Origin: Belliella pelovolcani
GTDB taxonomy: Bacteria > Bacteroidota > Bacteroidia > Cytophagales > Cyclobacteriaceae
NCBI RefSeq assembly: GCF_900156785.1
Contig: NZ_FTOP01000006.1
Coordinates: forward strand, 1 to 64,000
Direction of reading: 5' to 3'
Length of the DNA: 64,000 nt
In this document: in pieces, positions 16,755 to 26,407 of the stretch
Layout of the letters: each line of letters starts with the position of its first letter
Position numbering within the stretch: the first letter of the stretch is position 1
Position numbers and translations under genes: made by a program
The notes under the pieces: generated by a model
The model's database searches: none
The model's input: the letters and a program-made list of their open reading frames with translations, nothing else
What the model was told of the DNA's origin: nothing

Positions 16755-17836
16755 ATTTCAATATCATTGTAAGCTGCAATTTCTTGCAGGCATTGTTCTT
16801 GTATATTTTTTCCAGATAACCAGCTATGATGCCAATTGATAATACTGTCTAATGTGTATTCTAAATTCCATCTTGGATGCCAATTTAACTTCATTGCAGC
16901 TTTAGAACAATCCAACTTTAAATATCCAGCTTCGTGTGGATTATTTTTTTCATCTAATTCCCATGAAGCACCTTCTCCCCACTTTGCAACCATTTTATCT
17001 AAGATCCAACCAACAGATTGGCAATCCTCATCTTTAGGCCCGAAATTCCACGGTTCTGCAAATTCTTTGCCCTTGTTGTATAGTTGTTGTGCCAATACCA
17101 AATAGCCAGAAAGTGGCTCAAGTACATGTTGCCAAGGACGTGTAGCCAATGGATTTCTAATAATCACGGGTTCCTGTTTTTCGAATGCTTTTAGAATGTC
17201 TGGAATTAACCTGTCCTCAGCCCAATCACCTCCACCAATTACATTTCCAGCTCTTGCAGATGCTAAATTGGCTGTATCGTTAGTATTGAAAAAAGAACTT
17301 CTATAGGCAGCTGTGACCAACTCGACGCAGCCTTTGCTACTGCTATAAGGGTCATGTCCGCCCATTGGTTCATTTTCTCTGTATCCCCAAGCCCATTCCT
17401 TATTTTCGTAACATTTATCGGTGGTTACAGAAACAATTGCTTTTAGATTTTTACAACTTCTAGCAGATTCTAAAACATTCACTGTTCCCATTACATTTGT
17501 CATGTAAGTATTTACTGGTTCATGATAAGAAAGTCTAACAAGTGGTTGGGCTGCCATGTGAATTAAGACGTCAGGATTAAAATCAACCATGCTTTTTTTA
17601 ATGATCGATATATCTCTAATATCTCCAAATTGACTGTCAAGCAATTCATTGACTTTGGCTACCTCAAACAAAGATGGATTAGTATTCGGTTCAAGCGCAA
17701 AACCTTTAACTATAGCACCCATTTGATGAAGCCAAAGGCTTAACCAGCTTCCTTTAAAACCAGTATGTCCTGTAAGGAAAACTCTCCTTCCTTTCCAAAA
17801 AGAAGGATTTACTTTTCCTATTTCCAATTTTTCCAT
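16751..17836 (-). CDS. rfbG: CDP-glucose 4,6-dehydratase
   Basis: A 361-residue SDR enzyme. [18 protein letters not shown] near the N-terminus is the RfbG version of the GxxGxxG loop, followed by [24 protein letters not shown] and the catalytic YSSSKG. It converts CDP-glucose to CDP-4-keto-6-deoxyglucose, the second step of the dideoxyhexose pathway. I chose ATG 17836 ([10 protein letters not shown]), which overlaps the rfbF end by 19 bases; the longer frame from 17857 would run deeper into rfbF. Its stop overlaps the rfbH start. Confidence 0.93.
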   Translation of the reverse strand: MEKLEIGKVNPSFWKGRRVFLTGHTGFKGSWLSLWLHQMGAIVKGFALEPNTNPSLFEVAKVNELLDSQFGDIRDISIIKKSMVDFNPDVLIHMAAQPLVRLSYHEPVNTYMTNVMGTVNVLESARSCKNLKAIVSVTTDKCYENKEWAWGYRENEPMGGHDPYSSSKGCVELVTAAYRSSFFNTNDTANLASARAGNVIGGGDWAEDRLIPDILKAFEKQEPVIIRNPLATRPWQHVLEPLSGYLVLAQQLYNKGKEFAEPWNFGPKDEDCQSVGWILDKMVAKWGEGASWELDEKNNPHEAGYLKLDCSKAAMKLNWHPRWNLEYTLDSIINWHHSWLSGKNIQEQCLQEIAAYNDIEI

Positions 17837-18591
17837 GGTGCTTTGTCTTCCTCCCACAATTCTTGTAATTTAATTTTATCTCTTAATGTATCCATTGGCT
17901 GCCAAAAACCTTCATGCCTGAATGCCATTAATTCTCCATCTTCAGCTAGAGACATCAATGGTTCTTGCTCCCATATCGAACTATCTCCACTAATCCTTGA
18001 AACTACATTTGGAGAAAGAATAAAAAAACCTCCATTAATCATGGCCCCATCCCCTTTTGGTTTTTCCTTAAAACTTCTAATTTGATCTCCATCAATATCA
18101 ATGGCTCCAAATCTCCCAGGAGGATAAGTTGAAGTCATTGTAGCTAGTTTTCCATGAGTTTTATGAAATTCTATAGATTTTTTGATATTGATATCACCAA
18201 CGCCATCACCATAAGTAAAGCAAAAAGATTCTTCATTTTTGATATAATCAAAAACTCTTCTTAACCTACCCCCTGTCATCGTATTATCACCTGTATCAAC
18301 CAATGTAATCTTCCATGGTTCTACTCTTTTATGATGAACTTCCATCGAATTGTTTGTCATATCAAAAGTTACATCTGATTGATGTAAGAAGTAATTAGCG
18401 AAATACTCCTTTATAACATAACCTTTATATCCACAACAAATTATAAAATCATTAACTCCATGGCTTGAATATATTTTCATTATATGCCATAAGATTGGCT
18501 TACCTCCGATTTCAACCATTGGTTTAGGCTTTATTGAGGTCTCTTCACTTAATCGGGTTCCTAAACCACCTGCTAAAATTACTGCTTTCAT
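17818..18591 (-). CDS. rfbF: Glucose-1-phosphate cytidylyltransferase
   Basis: A 257-residue nucleotidyltransferase, exactly the family length. [38 protein letters not shown] holds the signature loop and the catalytic lysine region; [10 protein letters not shown] and [10 protein letters not shown] and the closing [10 protein letters not shown] are RfbF motifs. It makes CDP-glucose, the first committed step. ATG 18591 is preferred because it starts right at the conserved MKAVILAGG; the upstream in-frame extension to 18681 would overlap the rfbI gene and has no conservation. Confidence 0.94.
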   Translation of the reverse strand: MKAVILAGGLGTRLSEETSIKPKPMVEIGGKPILWHIMKIYSSHGVNDFIICCGYKGYVIKEYFANYFLHQSDVTFDMTNNSMEVHHKRVEPWKITLVDTGDNTMTGGRLRRVFDYIKNEESFCFTYGDGVGDINIKKSIEFHKTHGKLATMTSTYPPGRFGAIDIDGDQIRSFKEKPKGDGAMINGGFFILSPNVVSRISGDSSIWEQEPLMSLAEDGELMAFRHEGFWQPMDTLRDKIKLQELWEEDKAPWKNWK

Positions 18592-18637
18592 AATAAGTTG
18601 ATTTAAAGAATGCTCAGTTGAGTTATTTTTATATTTT

Positions 18638-19606
18638 TTAGTTTGATTGAACAAAAGAATCTGAAAAAAAATCCTTTTCATTCAATCCAGAATTCAAAAA
18701 TTTACTCTTCAATTCTGAGATCATAATATCAGAACCACAAGCATAAACTACTGTACTTTCCAGATTGAAATGGTAATCAAAAATGACATTTTGAACATAT
18801 AGTTTTCTATCTGTCTCTCTAGATAGAACTGGAACAAATTTAACTCGTGAGTTATTTGGCTTCCAGAAAATTTCTTCACTATACCCCATTCCCCAAAAAA
18901 TAAATATGTTTTTAATGTGCTTTGTTTTTTCATCAAAATTTTCACTTTCTATGATACTTTTTATTGGGGCAATTCCCGTACCTGTACCGACAAACACCAA
19001 AGTATCTTTGTCATGGTTATTTCTTAAGAAAAAAGTCCCTTTTGGGCCTTCAATTCTTAGAAGATCATTAATAGCAAGATCATTAAACCAATATTGACTC
19101 ATAAATCCACCTTCGTAATTTTTAATTAAAAACTCTAAGTTGTCTGATGAAGATGAACTTGCTATAGAATAACTTCTTTTGATGGAGCCTTTTATTATAT
19201 CAACATATTGACCTTCAATAAACTCGAAATTTTGAGTTGGTGGCAATCTTAATTTTACTTTAAGAATTAAGTCTGTAAGTTTTTCAAAAGAAGCTACTTT
19301 AGAAGGTAACGTTTTTGGTTTTTTAAGTCCGAAAGAACTCAAGTCTTCAGCATCTAAATAAATATCCGACAATGGCTTTCTTACGCAAGTTAAAATATAG
19401 TTTTTATTTACATCGTCTTCTGAAAGTGAGATTTCATTTTCACTCGCGATAGAGTCTCCTTTTATAACTTTAAATTTACATGACGAGCACCTACCTGAAA
19501 GGCAACTATGATCAAGAAAAACACCATTTTTCATAGCTGCATTTACAATAGTGTCTCCACTTTCACATTCAAAACTTGTGTTATCTTTTAAAAATACTTT
19601 AAACAT
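18638..19606 (-). CDS. rfbI: CDP-6-deoxy-delta-3,4-glucoseen reductase-type ferredoxin reductase (E3)
   Basis: A 322-residue two-part electron-transfer protein. Residues 1-90 are a plant-type [2Fe-2S] ferredoxin with Cys35, Cys40, Cys43 and Cys74 ([15 protein letters not shown]...ILTC). The rest is a ferredoxin-NADP reductase module with the FAD motif RSYSIAS, the NAD(P) loop [13 protein letters not shown] and a C-terminal YACGSDIM. This is the AscD/DdhD (RfbI) architecture that delivers electrons to the RfbH dehydrase. It follows gmd with no gap and precedes rfbF by 46 bases. Confidence 0.9.
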   Translation of the reverse strand: MFKVFLKDNTSFECESGDTIVNAAMKNGVFLDHSCLSGRCSSCKFKVIKGDSIASENEISLSEDDVNKNYILTCVRKPLSDIYLDAEDLSSFGLKKPKTLPSKVASFEKLTDLILKVKLRLPPTQNFEFIEGQYVDIIKGSIKRSYSIASSSSSDNLEFLIKNYEGGFMSQYWFNDLAINDLLRIEGPKGTFFLRNNHDKDTLVFVGTGTGIAPIKSIIESENFDEKTKHIKNIFIFWGMGYSEEIFWKPNNSRVKFVPVLSRETDRKLYVQNVIFDYHFNLESTVVYACGSDIMISELKSKFLNSGLNEKDFFSDSFVQSN

Positions 19607-20767
19607 TTACTCTCCTTGATTAAATATTTGATGCCCTGCCTTTACTAAATCCATATCCCTTTGAAACAAATTCAAATCCGATACCATCATGTCCTCAACT
19701 AAACCTTTAAGATCATATTCTGGCTGCCATCCCAATTTGATTTTAGATTTTGTAGGATCGCCGAGCAGAAGATCGACTTCGGTTGGGCGGAAGTAGATGG
19801 GGTCGATTTTTAGCAAAGTGTCTCCGACGTTAAGGGTTAAGGAGTTAACTGTTAAACCGGTTGCCTTTTCATAAATCACTTGATCAATTGAATCAAGGAT
19901 TCCAACTTCGTTTACACCTTCTCCTTCGAATTTAATATTGAAACCGACATGAGCGAAGGCCATTTGGATAAAGTCACGAACTTTGGTGGTGACTCCTGTG
20001 GCTATTACGAAGTCTTCTGCAACGTCTTGTTGGAGAATAAGCCACATAGCTTTTACATAATCCTTGGCATGTCCCCAGTCACGTTTGGCATCAAGGTTTC
20101 CCATGTAAATTACTTTTTGTAGACCTAGTGCTATCTTAGAAACAGCTCTTGTGATTTTTCTGGTTACAAAGGTTTCTCCTCTTCTAGGGGACTCGTGGTT
20201 GAAAAGTATACCATTACAAGCAAACATGTTGTAGGCTTCACGATAATTTTTGGTAATCCAGAAACCATAGATCTTAGCTGCACCATAAGGAGAACGTGGA
20301 TAAAAAGGAGAATTTTCATCATAGAATCCCTTCTCATTTTTATTCTCAGGCATCCCTCCATAAAGTTCAGAAGTTGAAGCTTGATATATTCTCGTTTTCT
20401 TTTCTAAGCCTAAGATTCTTACCGCTTCCAAAATCCTCAATGTACCAATTCCATCTACATTAGCTACATATTCAGGAGAGTCGAAAGATACTTTTACATG
20501 GGACATTGCTCCTAAATTGTAAATCTCGTCAGGCTGGGTTTCTTGGATGATCCTAATCAAGTTGGTAGAATCTGTTAAGTCACCGTAATGGAGCTTGAAA
20601 TTGACATTATTTTCGTGCTGATCTACATAAAGGTGATCTACACGTTGGGTATTGAAAGAGGAGGCTCTACGCTTGATCCCGTGAACCATATAGCCTTTTT
20701 CGAGTAAAAGTTCGGCTAGATAGGAGCCGTCTTGGCCTGTAATTCCAGTTATTAATGCAACTTTCAT
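19607..20767 (-). CDS. gmd: GDP-mannose 4,6-dehydratase
   Basis: A 386-residue SDR enzyme. [63 protein letters not shown] and [20 protein letters not shown] are all hallmarks of Gmd. It converts GDP-mannose to GDP-4-keto-6-deoxymannose for the L-fucose branch; fcl lies upstream in the same direction. ATG 20767 ([10 protein letters not shown]) is chosen over the longer frame from 20809, whose extra 14 residues lie in repeat DNA. Its stop abuts the rfbI start codon. Confidence 0.95.
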   Translation of the reverse strand: MKVALITGITGQDGSYLAELLLEKGYMVHGIKRRASSFNTQRVDHLYVDQHENNVNFKLHYGDLTDSTNLIRIIQETQPDEIYNLGAMSHVKVSFDSPEYVANVDGIGTLRILEAVRILGLEKKTRIYQASTSELYGGMPENKNEKGFYDENSPFYPRSPYGAAKIYGFWITKNYREAYNMFACNGILFNHESPRRGETFVTRKITRAVSKIALGLQKVIYMGNLDAKRDWGHAKDYVKAMWLILQQDVAEDFVIATGVTTKVRDFIQMAFAHVGFNIKFEGEGVNEVGILDSIDQVIYEKATGLTVNSLTLNVGDTLLKIDPIYFRPTEVDLLLGDPTKSKIKLGWQPEYDLKGLVEDMMVSDLNLFQRDMDLVKAGHQIFNQGE

Positions 20768-20967
20768 ATATTTATTTTTTATAATCACCGAGTTACACGG
20801 AGAAGGCACTGAGATTATTTTATTTATATTTTCACTGTGGCGCTCTGTGACTCCTCGGTGAAACTCTGTGTAATTAAAGCTATTCGCTATTTCTTATTTC
20901 TTTTTATCACCGAGATACACAGAGGAGGCACCGAGATGCACTGAGATTATTTTTCAATTTTCTTAAA
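20768..20967. repeat. Intergenic CACnGAG-phased repeat
   Basis: Two copies of the repeat lie here (about 20784-20880 and 20912-20950). Each has a left arm of CACCGAG/CACAGAG/CACTGAG units every 10-12 bases, an AT-rich centre, and, where complete, a right arm with the complementary CTCnGTG units ending GAAACTCTGTGTAATTAAAGC. The arms can pair imperfectly. Related copies lie at 21375-21520, 21555-21660 and 22640-22685. Confidence 0.7.
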
Positions 20968-21342
20968 TTAAAGGATTACTCTTTTGATGCCATCTTTCAT
21001 CATTTTAACATTGAAATTGAGCAATAGTCCTTTTCTAAATCCACCAAATTTCATGTATGTTAAAATCTGAGCTAAATGGACGTCAGAAAGAAACTCTACT
21101 GTTTTTAATTCAATGACTAATTTATTTTCTACTAATAAATCAATTCTATAAGATTGATTTAAAACTATCTCTTTGTAGCGAATTGGAAAAAATAATTCCT
21201 TTTTTACTTCCAATCCTGCCTTAATTAATTCGTACTCTAAACATGATTGATATGCTGATTCTAAAAGACCAGGACCTAGCTCTTTATGAATTTCTATAGC
21301 TGCTCCAATGACTTTTTTAGTTAGTAAATCTTCTTCAATCAT
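20968..21342 (-). CDS. GxxExxY protein (PDDEXK-like)
   Basis: A 124-residue protein of the GxxExxY family: GPGLLESAYQSCLEYEL holds the name motif, followed by FPIRYKE, YRIDLLVENKLVIELKTVE and HLAQILTYMKFGG. The D...E-x-K spacing (IDLLVE...IELK) is that of a PDDEXK nuclease-like fold. The members are common as solitary genes in Bacteroidota; their cellular role is not established. Here it sits between gmd and fcl inside CACnGAG repeats, so it looks like an insertion into the sugar-nucleotide operon. Confidence 0.85.
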   Translation of the reverse strand: MIEEDLLTKKVIGAAIEIHKELGPGLLESAYQSCLEYELIKAGLEVKKELFFPIRYKEIVLNQSYRIDLLVENKLVIELKTVEFLSDVHLAQILTYMKFGGFRKGLLLNFNVKMMKDGIKRVIL

Positions 21343-21670
21343 TTTCTACTTTTTCTTTTTTATGACTTTTGACTCCTCGATGAAACTTTGTGTAGTTAAA
21401 GCTAAGAGCTATTTTTTACTTTTTTTAATCACCGAGATACACAGAGAAGGCACCGAGATACACTGAGTTTTTTTATTTATATCTCCTCTGTATGACTCTG
21501 TGACTACTCATTGAAACTCTGTGTATTTAGGCTATGCGCTATTTTTACATTTTTATCACCGAGATACACAAAGGAGGCACCGAGATGCACTGAGTTTTTT
21601 TATTTATATTTTCTCTGTGTGACTCAGTGCCTCCTCAGTGAAACTCTGTGTAATTAAAGCGAAAGCAATT
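21343..21670. repeat. Two further CACnGAG-phased repeats
   Basis: There is no gene. Two near-complete copies (about 21375-21520 and 21540-21662) consist of CACCGAGATACACAGAG-type left arms, a run of T and ATTTATAT in the centre, and right arms containing TCTGTG, ACTCAGTG and GAAACTCTGTG. The copies are much more alike at their arms than in the centre, as expected if pairing is maintained. Confidence 0.7.
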
Positions 21671-22633
21671 TCACATCTTTACTTCCTTGAAGGAATCTTC
21701 ATTTTGGAGGAACCATTGGTAGGTGCTTTTTATACCTTCTTCTAATCCAATCTTGGCTTTCCAGCCGGCTTGGGTCATTTTGGAGACGTCCATCAATTTT
21801 CTTGGTGTACCGTCGGGTTTGGAGCTGTCCCAGATAATTTCACCTTGGTGACCTACTATTTTTTGTATCAATTCAGCGAGTTCCTTGATGGTGAGGTCTG
21901 TTCCTGTTCCCACATTGTAAAGGTTGTCTTGGAATTGATTTTCTAAGGCGAAAACAACTGCATCAGCCATATCATCCACATGTAAGAATTCTCGCATAGG
22001 CGTTCCTGAACCCCACAGCGTAACTGTCGACTGTTTTCCTTTGCCTGTTGACTGCTTGGCTTCATGGAATTTGCGAATCATTGCAGGAAGTACATGAGAA
22101 GTCTTTAGATCGAAATTATCATAAGAGCCATATAGGTTGGTCGGCATCAGGGAAATGTAATCTTTGCCAAATTGCTTTCTGATGGCTTCACAAGCTTTGA
22201 CCCCAGTGATTTTGGCTATGGCGTACCATTCATTGGTAGGCTCCAGGCTTGCCGTGAGTAAGTATTCTTCTTTGAGTGGTTGCGGGGCAAGTTTGGGATA
22301 AATGCAAGAAGATCCTAAGAAGATGAATTTTTGACAATCGGCTTGGAGAGATGAGTCGATCAAATTATTTTGAATCTGCATGTTTTCCATCAAAAACTGA
22401 TAAGGAAAATCATTGTTAGCCAGAATCCCTCCTACCCTAGCGGCAGCGTCTATAACAACTTCTGGTTTTTCTTTATCGAAAAAATTTAGGACTGCTTGTT
22501 GGTTTCTTAGGTCCAGTTCTTTGGAAGATTGACCTATTAGGTTGGTATAACCTTTATTTTCTAAGGCTCTCCAAATTGCAGAACCCACCATGCCACGGTG
22601 GCCTGCTATGTATATTTTAGAAAATTTGTCCAT
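21671..22633 (-). CDS. fcl: GDP-L-fucose synthase
   Basis: A 320-residue SDR epimerase/reductase. KIYIAGHRGMVGSAIWRAL is the Fcl cofactor loop; AAARVGGILANN, FLGSSCIYP and EWYAIAKITG (catalytic Y-x3-K) follow, and LMPTNLYGSYDNFDL and SGTPMREFLHVDDMA are diagnostic. It converts GDP-4-keto-6-deoxymannose from Gmd into GDP-L-fucose. It is upstream of gmd, separated by the GxxExxY gene and repeats. Confidence 0.95.
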   Translation of the reverse strand: MDKFSKIYIAGHRGMVGSAIWRALENKGYTNLIGQSSKELDLRNQQAVLNFFDKEKPEVVIDAAARVGGILANNDFPYQFLMENMQIQNNLIDSSLQADCQKFIFLGSSCIYPKLAPQPLKEEYLLTASLEPTNEWYAIAKITGVKACEAIRKQFGKDYISLMPTNLYGSYDNFDLKTSHVLPAMIRKFHEAKQSTGKGKQSTVTLWGSGTPMREFLHVDDMADAVVFALENQFQDNLYNVGTGTDLTIKELAELIQKIVGHQGEIIWDSSKPDGTPRKLMDVSKMTQAGWKAKIGLEEGIKSTYQWFLQNEDSFKEVKM

Positions 22634-22762
22634 ATTTTTTTAGTAACACAGAGATTCACTGAGGAGTCACCGAGTTGCACAGAGTTTAAGCTTTCAATGT
22701 GGGGTGATTGTAACTTTACTAAATCTATTCGTCTTAACGCTTAACAATTAACGTTAAACATT
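22634..22762. repeat. Half-copy of CACnGAG repeat
   Basis: Bases about 22640-22685 contain ACACAGAGATTCACTGAGGAGTCACCGAGTTGCACAGAG-like units (shown as motif CACnGAG four times at 10-12-base spacing) without the matching right arm. The remainder up to the next stop codon holds a short AACGTTAAAC-type module. Confidence 0.55.
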
Positions 22763-23182
22763 TTATTTTTTCAACAGCCAACTGCTTGACTGAATCTTGT
22801 CACCTAGGCCGTCGATGAGTTCTATACCTAGCTCCTCACAAACAGGAACTTCTGGGATGGATTGGTTATTTTGATCGCCTCCATTGGCGAAGGCTAGTTG
22901 GTACGTATCGCCTAATTGATTGTGTATTTGTCTGATCGTCTCGCATACTGTTCTATCCTGATCAATGGAAAGGAATACTTGATCTACGCTTTTGATGTTG
23001 GAGACAATAAAAAGTCGTTCATCTTCCAATTGGAATTCTTTTGAGCCTTTTAAGGTACGTTGATGGTCATTGTTTACGATGACAATTAGTACATCACCTG
23101 CTGCTTTGGCATGGTTGAAATATTCAATATGGCCTTTATGTATGGGATTGAAGTAACCTGATACGATGATGGCTTTTTTCAT
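22763..23182 (-). CDS. Cytidylyltransferase-like nucleotidyltransferase
   Basis: A 139-residue single-domain protein. KKAIIVSGYFNPIHKGHIEYF carries the HxGH active-site motif (HKGH) at residues about 15-18, and VNNDHQRTLKG follows as in TagD/RfaE-type enzymes; SIPEVPVCEELGIELIDGLGDKIQSSSWLL ends it with the ISSS-like loop. It would couple a sugar- or polyol-phosphate to CTP or ATP. The substrate is unknown; a glycerol- or heptose-type donor for the polysaccharide is possible. ATG 23182 is chosen, since the 12-residue longer form adds unconserved sequence. Confidence 0.75.
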   Translation of the reverse strand: MKKAIIVSGYFNPIHKGHIEYFNHAKAAGDVLIVIVNNDHQRTLKGSKEFQLEDERLFIVSNIKSVDQVFLSIDQDRTVCETIRQIHNQLGDTYQLAFANGGDQNNQSIPEVPVCEELGIELIDGLGDKIQSSSWLLKK

Positions 23183-24206
23183 TTGGAAAAGTGGTTTATT
23201 TATTTTTTTGAGCCACAAAGAGCGCGAAGAAGCCTCCCCCCATAATTCTACGGGACAGGCTGAAGTGAGGTAGGCACAATGGGCGCGAAGAATAAATGAA
23301 AAGCGAATATTTTTGTGTAAGGATTAACTGAGGAATTGTTGAGAATAAGCGGTTTTTCTAATCGATTACACGATTCAACAGTTAGACAATGTTTGCACAG
23401 CTTCGCCCTTTCGGTCACAGACTTAGCGGGAATGTAAGTTAAGCGTTAGGCGTTAAACCTGTCTACGCCAGGTAGATGTGGGAGTATATGTGAATGATAA
23501 GGACTTCCACGTTTGAACGATTAATCCGCCACGGCGGACAAGCTGTTTAACGGCTTCTTTGGAAAACTTATATACTGAATAATTAGTATGAAATAGAAGC
23601 TTCCAAAGTGAGTAACAAAAGTACTCGGTTGGGTTTGAGAATGCAAGTTTTTAGGGGAAAGGTTATAAAAAAAATTGTACTATGTACGAAGAAACATTTA
23701 ATGGTTATTTGCTTAATTGGTTATTTGCTTATTTGAAGTGCTGTTTGTCAGAATCAGTTAAACAATTCATTTAGGAGAAAGGAAAAAAGTAAAAGGTTAA
23801 AGGTTGGGTTTGAGGGTGGGTAGCGTTAAGCGTTAAAAACGTTAAGCGTTAAGCGTTAAGCGTTAAGTGTGGGAGTATGTGTGAATGGTAAGGACTTCTA
23901 CGTTTGAACGATGAACATTTAACGTTTAACGGAAAGATTGTTATGCCTAGATGGACGAGAGACTCAGTTAAGCGATTAAGCAATCCAGTTAGGAGAAAGG
24001 TAAAAAGTGAAAGGTGAAAGGTTGGTTTTGAGAGGTTTTGTGGGTTTTGTGACGCTTTCTTTTTTTTGGGGTAACCAGGAGCTTTAAAGTGGTTAGTTGC
24101 CCCGAGGGGTCGGGGTTGCCCCGAAGGATCGGGGTTGCTTATTTGAAGTGCTATTTAAGAAGTTCGGTTAAACAGTTAAGCACTTAATCGATTAAACTAT
24201 TAATGG
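23183..24206. repeat. 1-kb belt of composite intergenic repeats
   Basis: No believable gene. It is a mosaic of modules found elsewhere in the window: a CCCATAATTCTACGGGA hairpin (about 23238), CAGCTTCGCCC...TTCGGTCAC (about 23398), GCGTTAAGCGTTAA runs (about 23440 and 23825-23870), GGACTTCYACGTTTGAACG (two copies), TCCGCCACGGCGGA (about 23526), a GTTTTGTGACGCTTTCTTTTTT arm (about 24040) and CCCCGAGGGGTCGGGG hairpins (24099-24137). GTTAAACGATTAAGCAA-type spacers connect them. Confidence 0.7.
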
Positions 24207-24821
24207 TTATTTCATATAATTTTTTGTCGAATTTGCTATTTGATTCTTTATTTTATCCCAGTTTGCATCTTTTAGCATTAATGGCGTTGGCTCGGTATCA
24301 GCGTCAGCAAAGTAAGAAAGGCTCTTTAATACCAAGAATTCAGATCCATCTTGATATTTATCTCTATAGAACCCAATCAGCTCTTCAAGAGAAAATTCGT
24401 TAAGCAGAAAATATAGATCGATGAAATCCTTTTTGCTCCCACGACCAGCTATTGCGTTTAGCTTCATGGCTCCTATATCTTCTTTTGAAGCAAGTCTAAA
24501 TTCATTTTCAGAAATTACCGAAGTTAGCCATGGATACTTATAATTCACAAAATCTACTTTGATACCATTGACACTATAAATTAAGATATTCTTACTTTTC
24601 TTGAGTACTTGAATTTTACCAAGCTGACTCAAAAAATCAGAAATTTCATATTCTTCCAATTCCTGATCACCAAACAAATCTATGTCAATTGATTGTCTAT
24701 GACCAATCTGTAACGCTAAAGATGTCCCTCCTACTAATCTAAATTCATTAAAAAGTGGATCAGTCATGATCTTGCTTAATAATTCCAGAAGTGCGGGCTG
24801 GACTGTCTCCGTGTGTAGCAT
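24207..24821 (-). CDS. AbiEii-type nucleotidyltransferase toxin
   Basis: A 204-residue protein of the AbiEii/DUF1814 family. FRLVGGTSLALQIGHRQSIDIDLFGD (residues about 27-52) is the G-G-T-x-L...D-I-D-L-F polymerase-beta active site; KLNAIAGRGSKKDFIDLYFLL follows, with the second conserved acidic helix. AbiEii toxins are type IV toxin-antitoxin effectors that transfer nucleotides to tRNA in characterised members. The gene overlaps the end of its partner by 46 bases. It lies inside the repeat belt that interrupts the capsule operon. Confidence 0.85.
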   Translation of the reverse strand: MLHTETVQPALLELLSKIMTDPLFNEFRLVGGTSLALQIGHRQSIDIDLFGDQELEEYEISDFLSQLGKIQVLKKSKNILIYSVNGIKVDFVNYKYPWLTSVISENEFRLASKEDIGAMKLNAIAGRGSKKDFIDLYFLLNEFSLEELIGFYRDKYQDGSEFLVLKSLSYFADADTEPTPLMLKDANWDKIKNQIANSTKNYMK

Positions 24822-25090
24822 TTGAAATCTTCTTTCTTTTGTTCAAAAATTGTACATAAAAAGTTAATCGTTACATCGTCTAAGGAATTTAGTTTTTTTG
24901 CCAGCTCTAAGATTTTATCTATTCCATAATAGGATTTCAATAAATTCCAATCTTCAAGTTGTCCCAATTGTAAGACTCTTTCGACTATCAAAGGGGCGGA
25001 AGTATCCCAATCGAGGCTATCAACAGCTATATCCCAAAACAAATAGGATGAAAAATGGCTTGGTTTGATATCAGTTTTTTGAAAGTTCAT
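24776..25090 (-). CDS. Antitoxin-like partner of AbiEii (DUF6922-like)
   Basis: A 104-residue protein with PSHFSSYLFWDIAVDSLDWDTSAPLIVERVLQLGQLEDW, the conserved block of the small protein usually found directly before AbiEii-type toxins in Bacteroidota. It precedes and overlaps the toxin by 46 bases, the usual antitoxin-toxin order. The core looks like a small helical, possibly DNA-binding domain. The antitoxin role is inferred from the pairing. Confidence 0.7.
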   Translation of the reverse strand: MNFQKTDIKPSHFSSYLFWDIAVDSLDWDTSAPLIVERVLQLGQLEDWNLLKSYYGIDKILELAKKLNSLDDVTINFLCTIFEQKKEDFKCYTRRQSSPHFWNY

Positions 25091-25895
25091 CTGTGAAATT
25101 TAATTATATCATAGGAAATAGCAAAGTGAAATTTAAAAATTGATTTATTATTTGGTTAAGTTTAGGAAAAAAAGGAGAAAGGCGAAAGGTTGGTTTTGAG
25201 AGGTTTTGTGAGTTTTGTGACGCTTTCTTTTTTTTGAGGGACACAAAGAGCTCGAAGGACCACGAAGAACTCAAAGATTATTTTTTTGTGGACTTTGGGC
25301 TTCTTTGTGAGTTTTGTGACGCTTCTTTTCTTTTTTGGGACACAAAGAGCTCGAAGGAGCACGAAGAGCTCAAAGATTATTTTTTTGTGGGCTTTGAGGG
25401 ACTTTGTGAGCTTTGTGACGCTTTCTTTTTTTAGGACACTAAGAGCGCTATGGAGCACTAAGAGCACGATGAATTATTTTTTTGTGGACTTTGGGCTTCT
25501 TTGTGAGTTTTGTGACGCTTTCTTTTTTTTTGGGACACTAAGAGCGCTAAGAATCACAAAGAGCACGATGAATTAATTTTTAGGTAAAAGGATAAAGGTG
25601 AAAGGGTAAAGGTTTGGGTTTTGTTCTTTTTGATGGACTCAGTTAAACGATTAAGCATCCCGTAATTCTACGGGACAAGGTTTAACCTATTGAACTTTTT
25701 ACGAGTTTTTGACCACTAATTTAACGAATTAATCGAATTTTTAAATTTTAGCTTTTTAATAACAGCATGAGATTTGATGTTGATGTATTTATTTTGATAT
25801 GTTTTTAATTTTAAGCGCTGAAGCGCTGAGGATTTTCACAAATGGTGTTTAATTGAATCACCCTGTAAGTTAGTAGAAATAGTTACTAACTAAAT
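25091..25895. repeat. Composite repeat belt with three tandem CACAAAGAGC/GTGACGC units
   Basis: Bases about 25193-25575 hold three to four successive copies of a unit of roughly 110-125 bases: GGACACAAAGAGC...CACGAAGAGC, a run of T, GTGGGCTTTGRGG, then CTTTGTGAGTTTTGTGACGC. The left and right arms are imperfectly complementary. Open frames of 66-101 codons through this block are translations of the repeat. It is followed by a GTTAAACGATTAAGC module, a CCCGTAATTCTACGGG hairpin (25659-25674), and the CCACTAATTT...AGCGCTGAAGCGCT module (25711-25845) shared with the left end of the window. Confidence 0.75.
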
Positions 25896-26186
25896 TTAAG
25901 TTCTGCTTTTCCAGTAATTTGGTTTTCTATGTAAATGAGCGATTGCAATAATCAAAATTTCATTCTCTCTTATTTGGTAAATTATTCCAAAAGGAAATTT
26001 ATTTAATAAACATCTTCTTAGTCTTTTTGAAATTGGGGTCCAAGCTGTAGGTTGATTTTCTATTCTTTTTATTCCTTGTCTTACCTCCCTTAAAAATCTT
26101 GCTCCGAGTTTTGGTTTTTGAGACTCGTAGAATTCATATGATTGGTCTAATTCAATTTTTGCAAGACTTAAATAACGTAAGGTCAT
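25896..26186 (-). CDS. RelE/ParE-type toxin
   Basis: A 96-residue protein with the whole ParE-like pattern: LAKIELDQSYEFYESQKPKLGARFLREV, an RIENQP turn, RRCLLNKFPFGIIYQI and a closing AIAHLHRKPNYWKSR. Length and the C-terminal H-x-x-R-x-P-x-Y-W-x-x-R are standard. The antitoxin gene lies 5 bases upstream. Such toxins act on gyrase or on ribosome-bound mRNA; which one cannot be told here. Confidence 0.88.
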   Translation of the reverse strand: MTLRYLSLAKIELDQSYEFYESQKPKLGARFLREVRQGIKRIENQPTAWTPISKRLRRCLLNKFPFGIIYQIRENEILIIAIAHLHRKPNYWKSRT

Positions 26187-26191
26187 TAAAT

Positions 26192-26407
26192 TTAGCTTTT
26201 CTTCATATTAAAAAACTCTTCTTCAGTTAATGCCATAAGTTTACCTGATTCATAAGCATTTACGCGGTTTTCTGATTCTTCTACCCACAATTTATCTACA
26301 GAAGGGTCTGGTTCATCTAAGCTTTTCAGAAGCTGATCTATGATATTGGCTTTTTCAAGTGGTGGTAACTTCATAAATTGCTGGAGTAATTTTTCGGTAT
26401 TTTTCAT
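26192..26407 (-). CDS. Addiction-module antitoxin
   Basis: A 71-residue helical, acidic protein: KLPPLEKANIIDQLLKSLDEPDPSVDKLWVEESENRVNAYESGK is the pattern of the addiction module component family (LP-x-x-x-R/K-x-x-L-x-x-x-L...W...E...R). It precedes the RelE/ParE-type toxin by 5 bases. It should neutralise the toxin through its C-terminal helix and may autoregulate the pair. Like the AbiEii pair it is embedded in the repeat belts. Confidence 0.85.
   Translation of the reverse strand: MKNTEKLLQQFMKLPPLEKANIIDQLLKSLDEPDPSVDKLWVEESENRVNAYESGKLMALTEEEFFNMKKS

Noticed and set aside
25162-25576. Overlapping frames of 66-101 codons on both strands
   Set aside because: They translate the tandem CACAAAGAGC repeat; protein repeats simply mirror the DNA repeat units.
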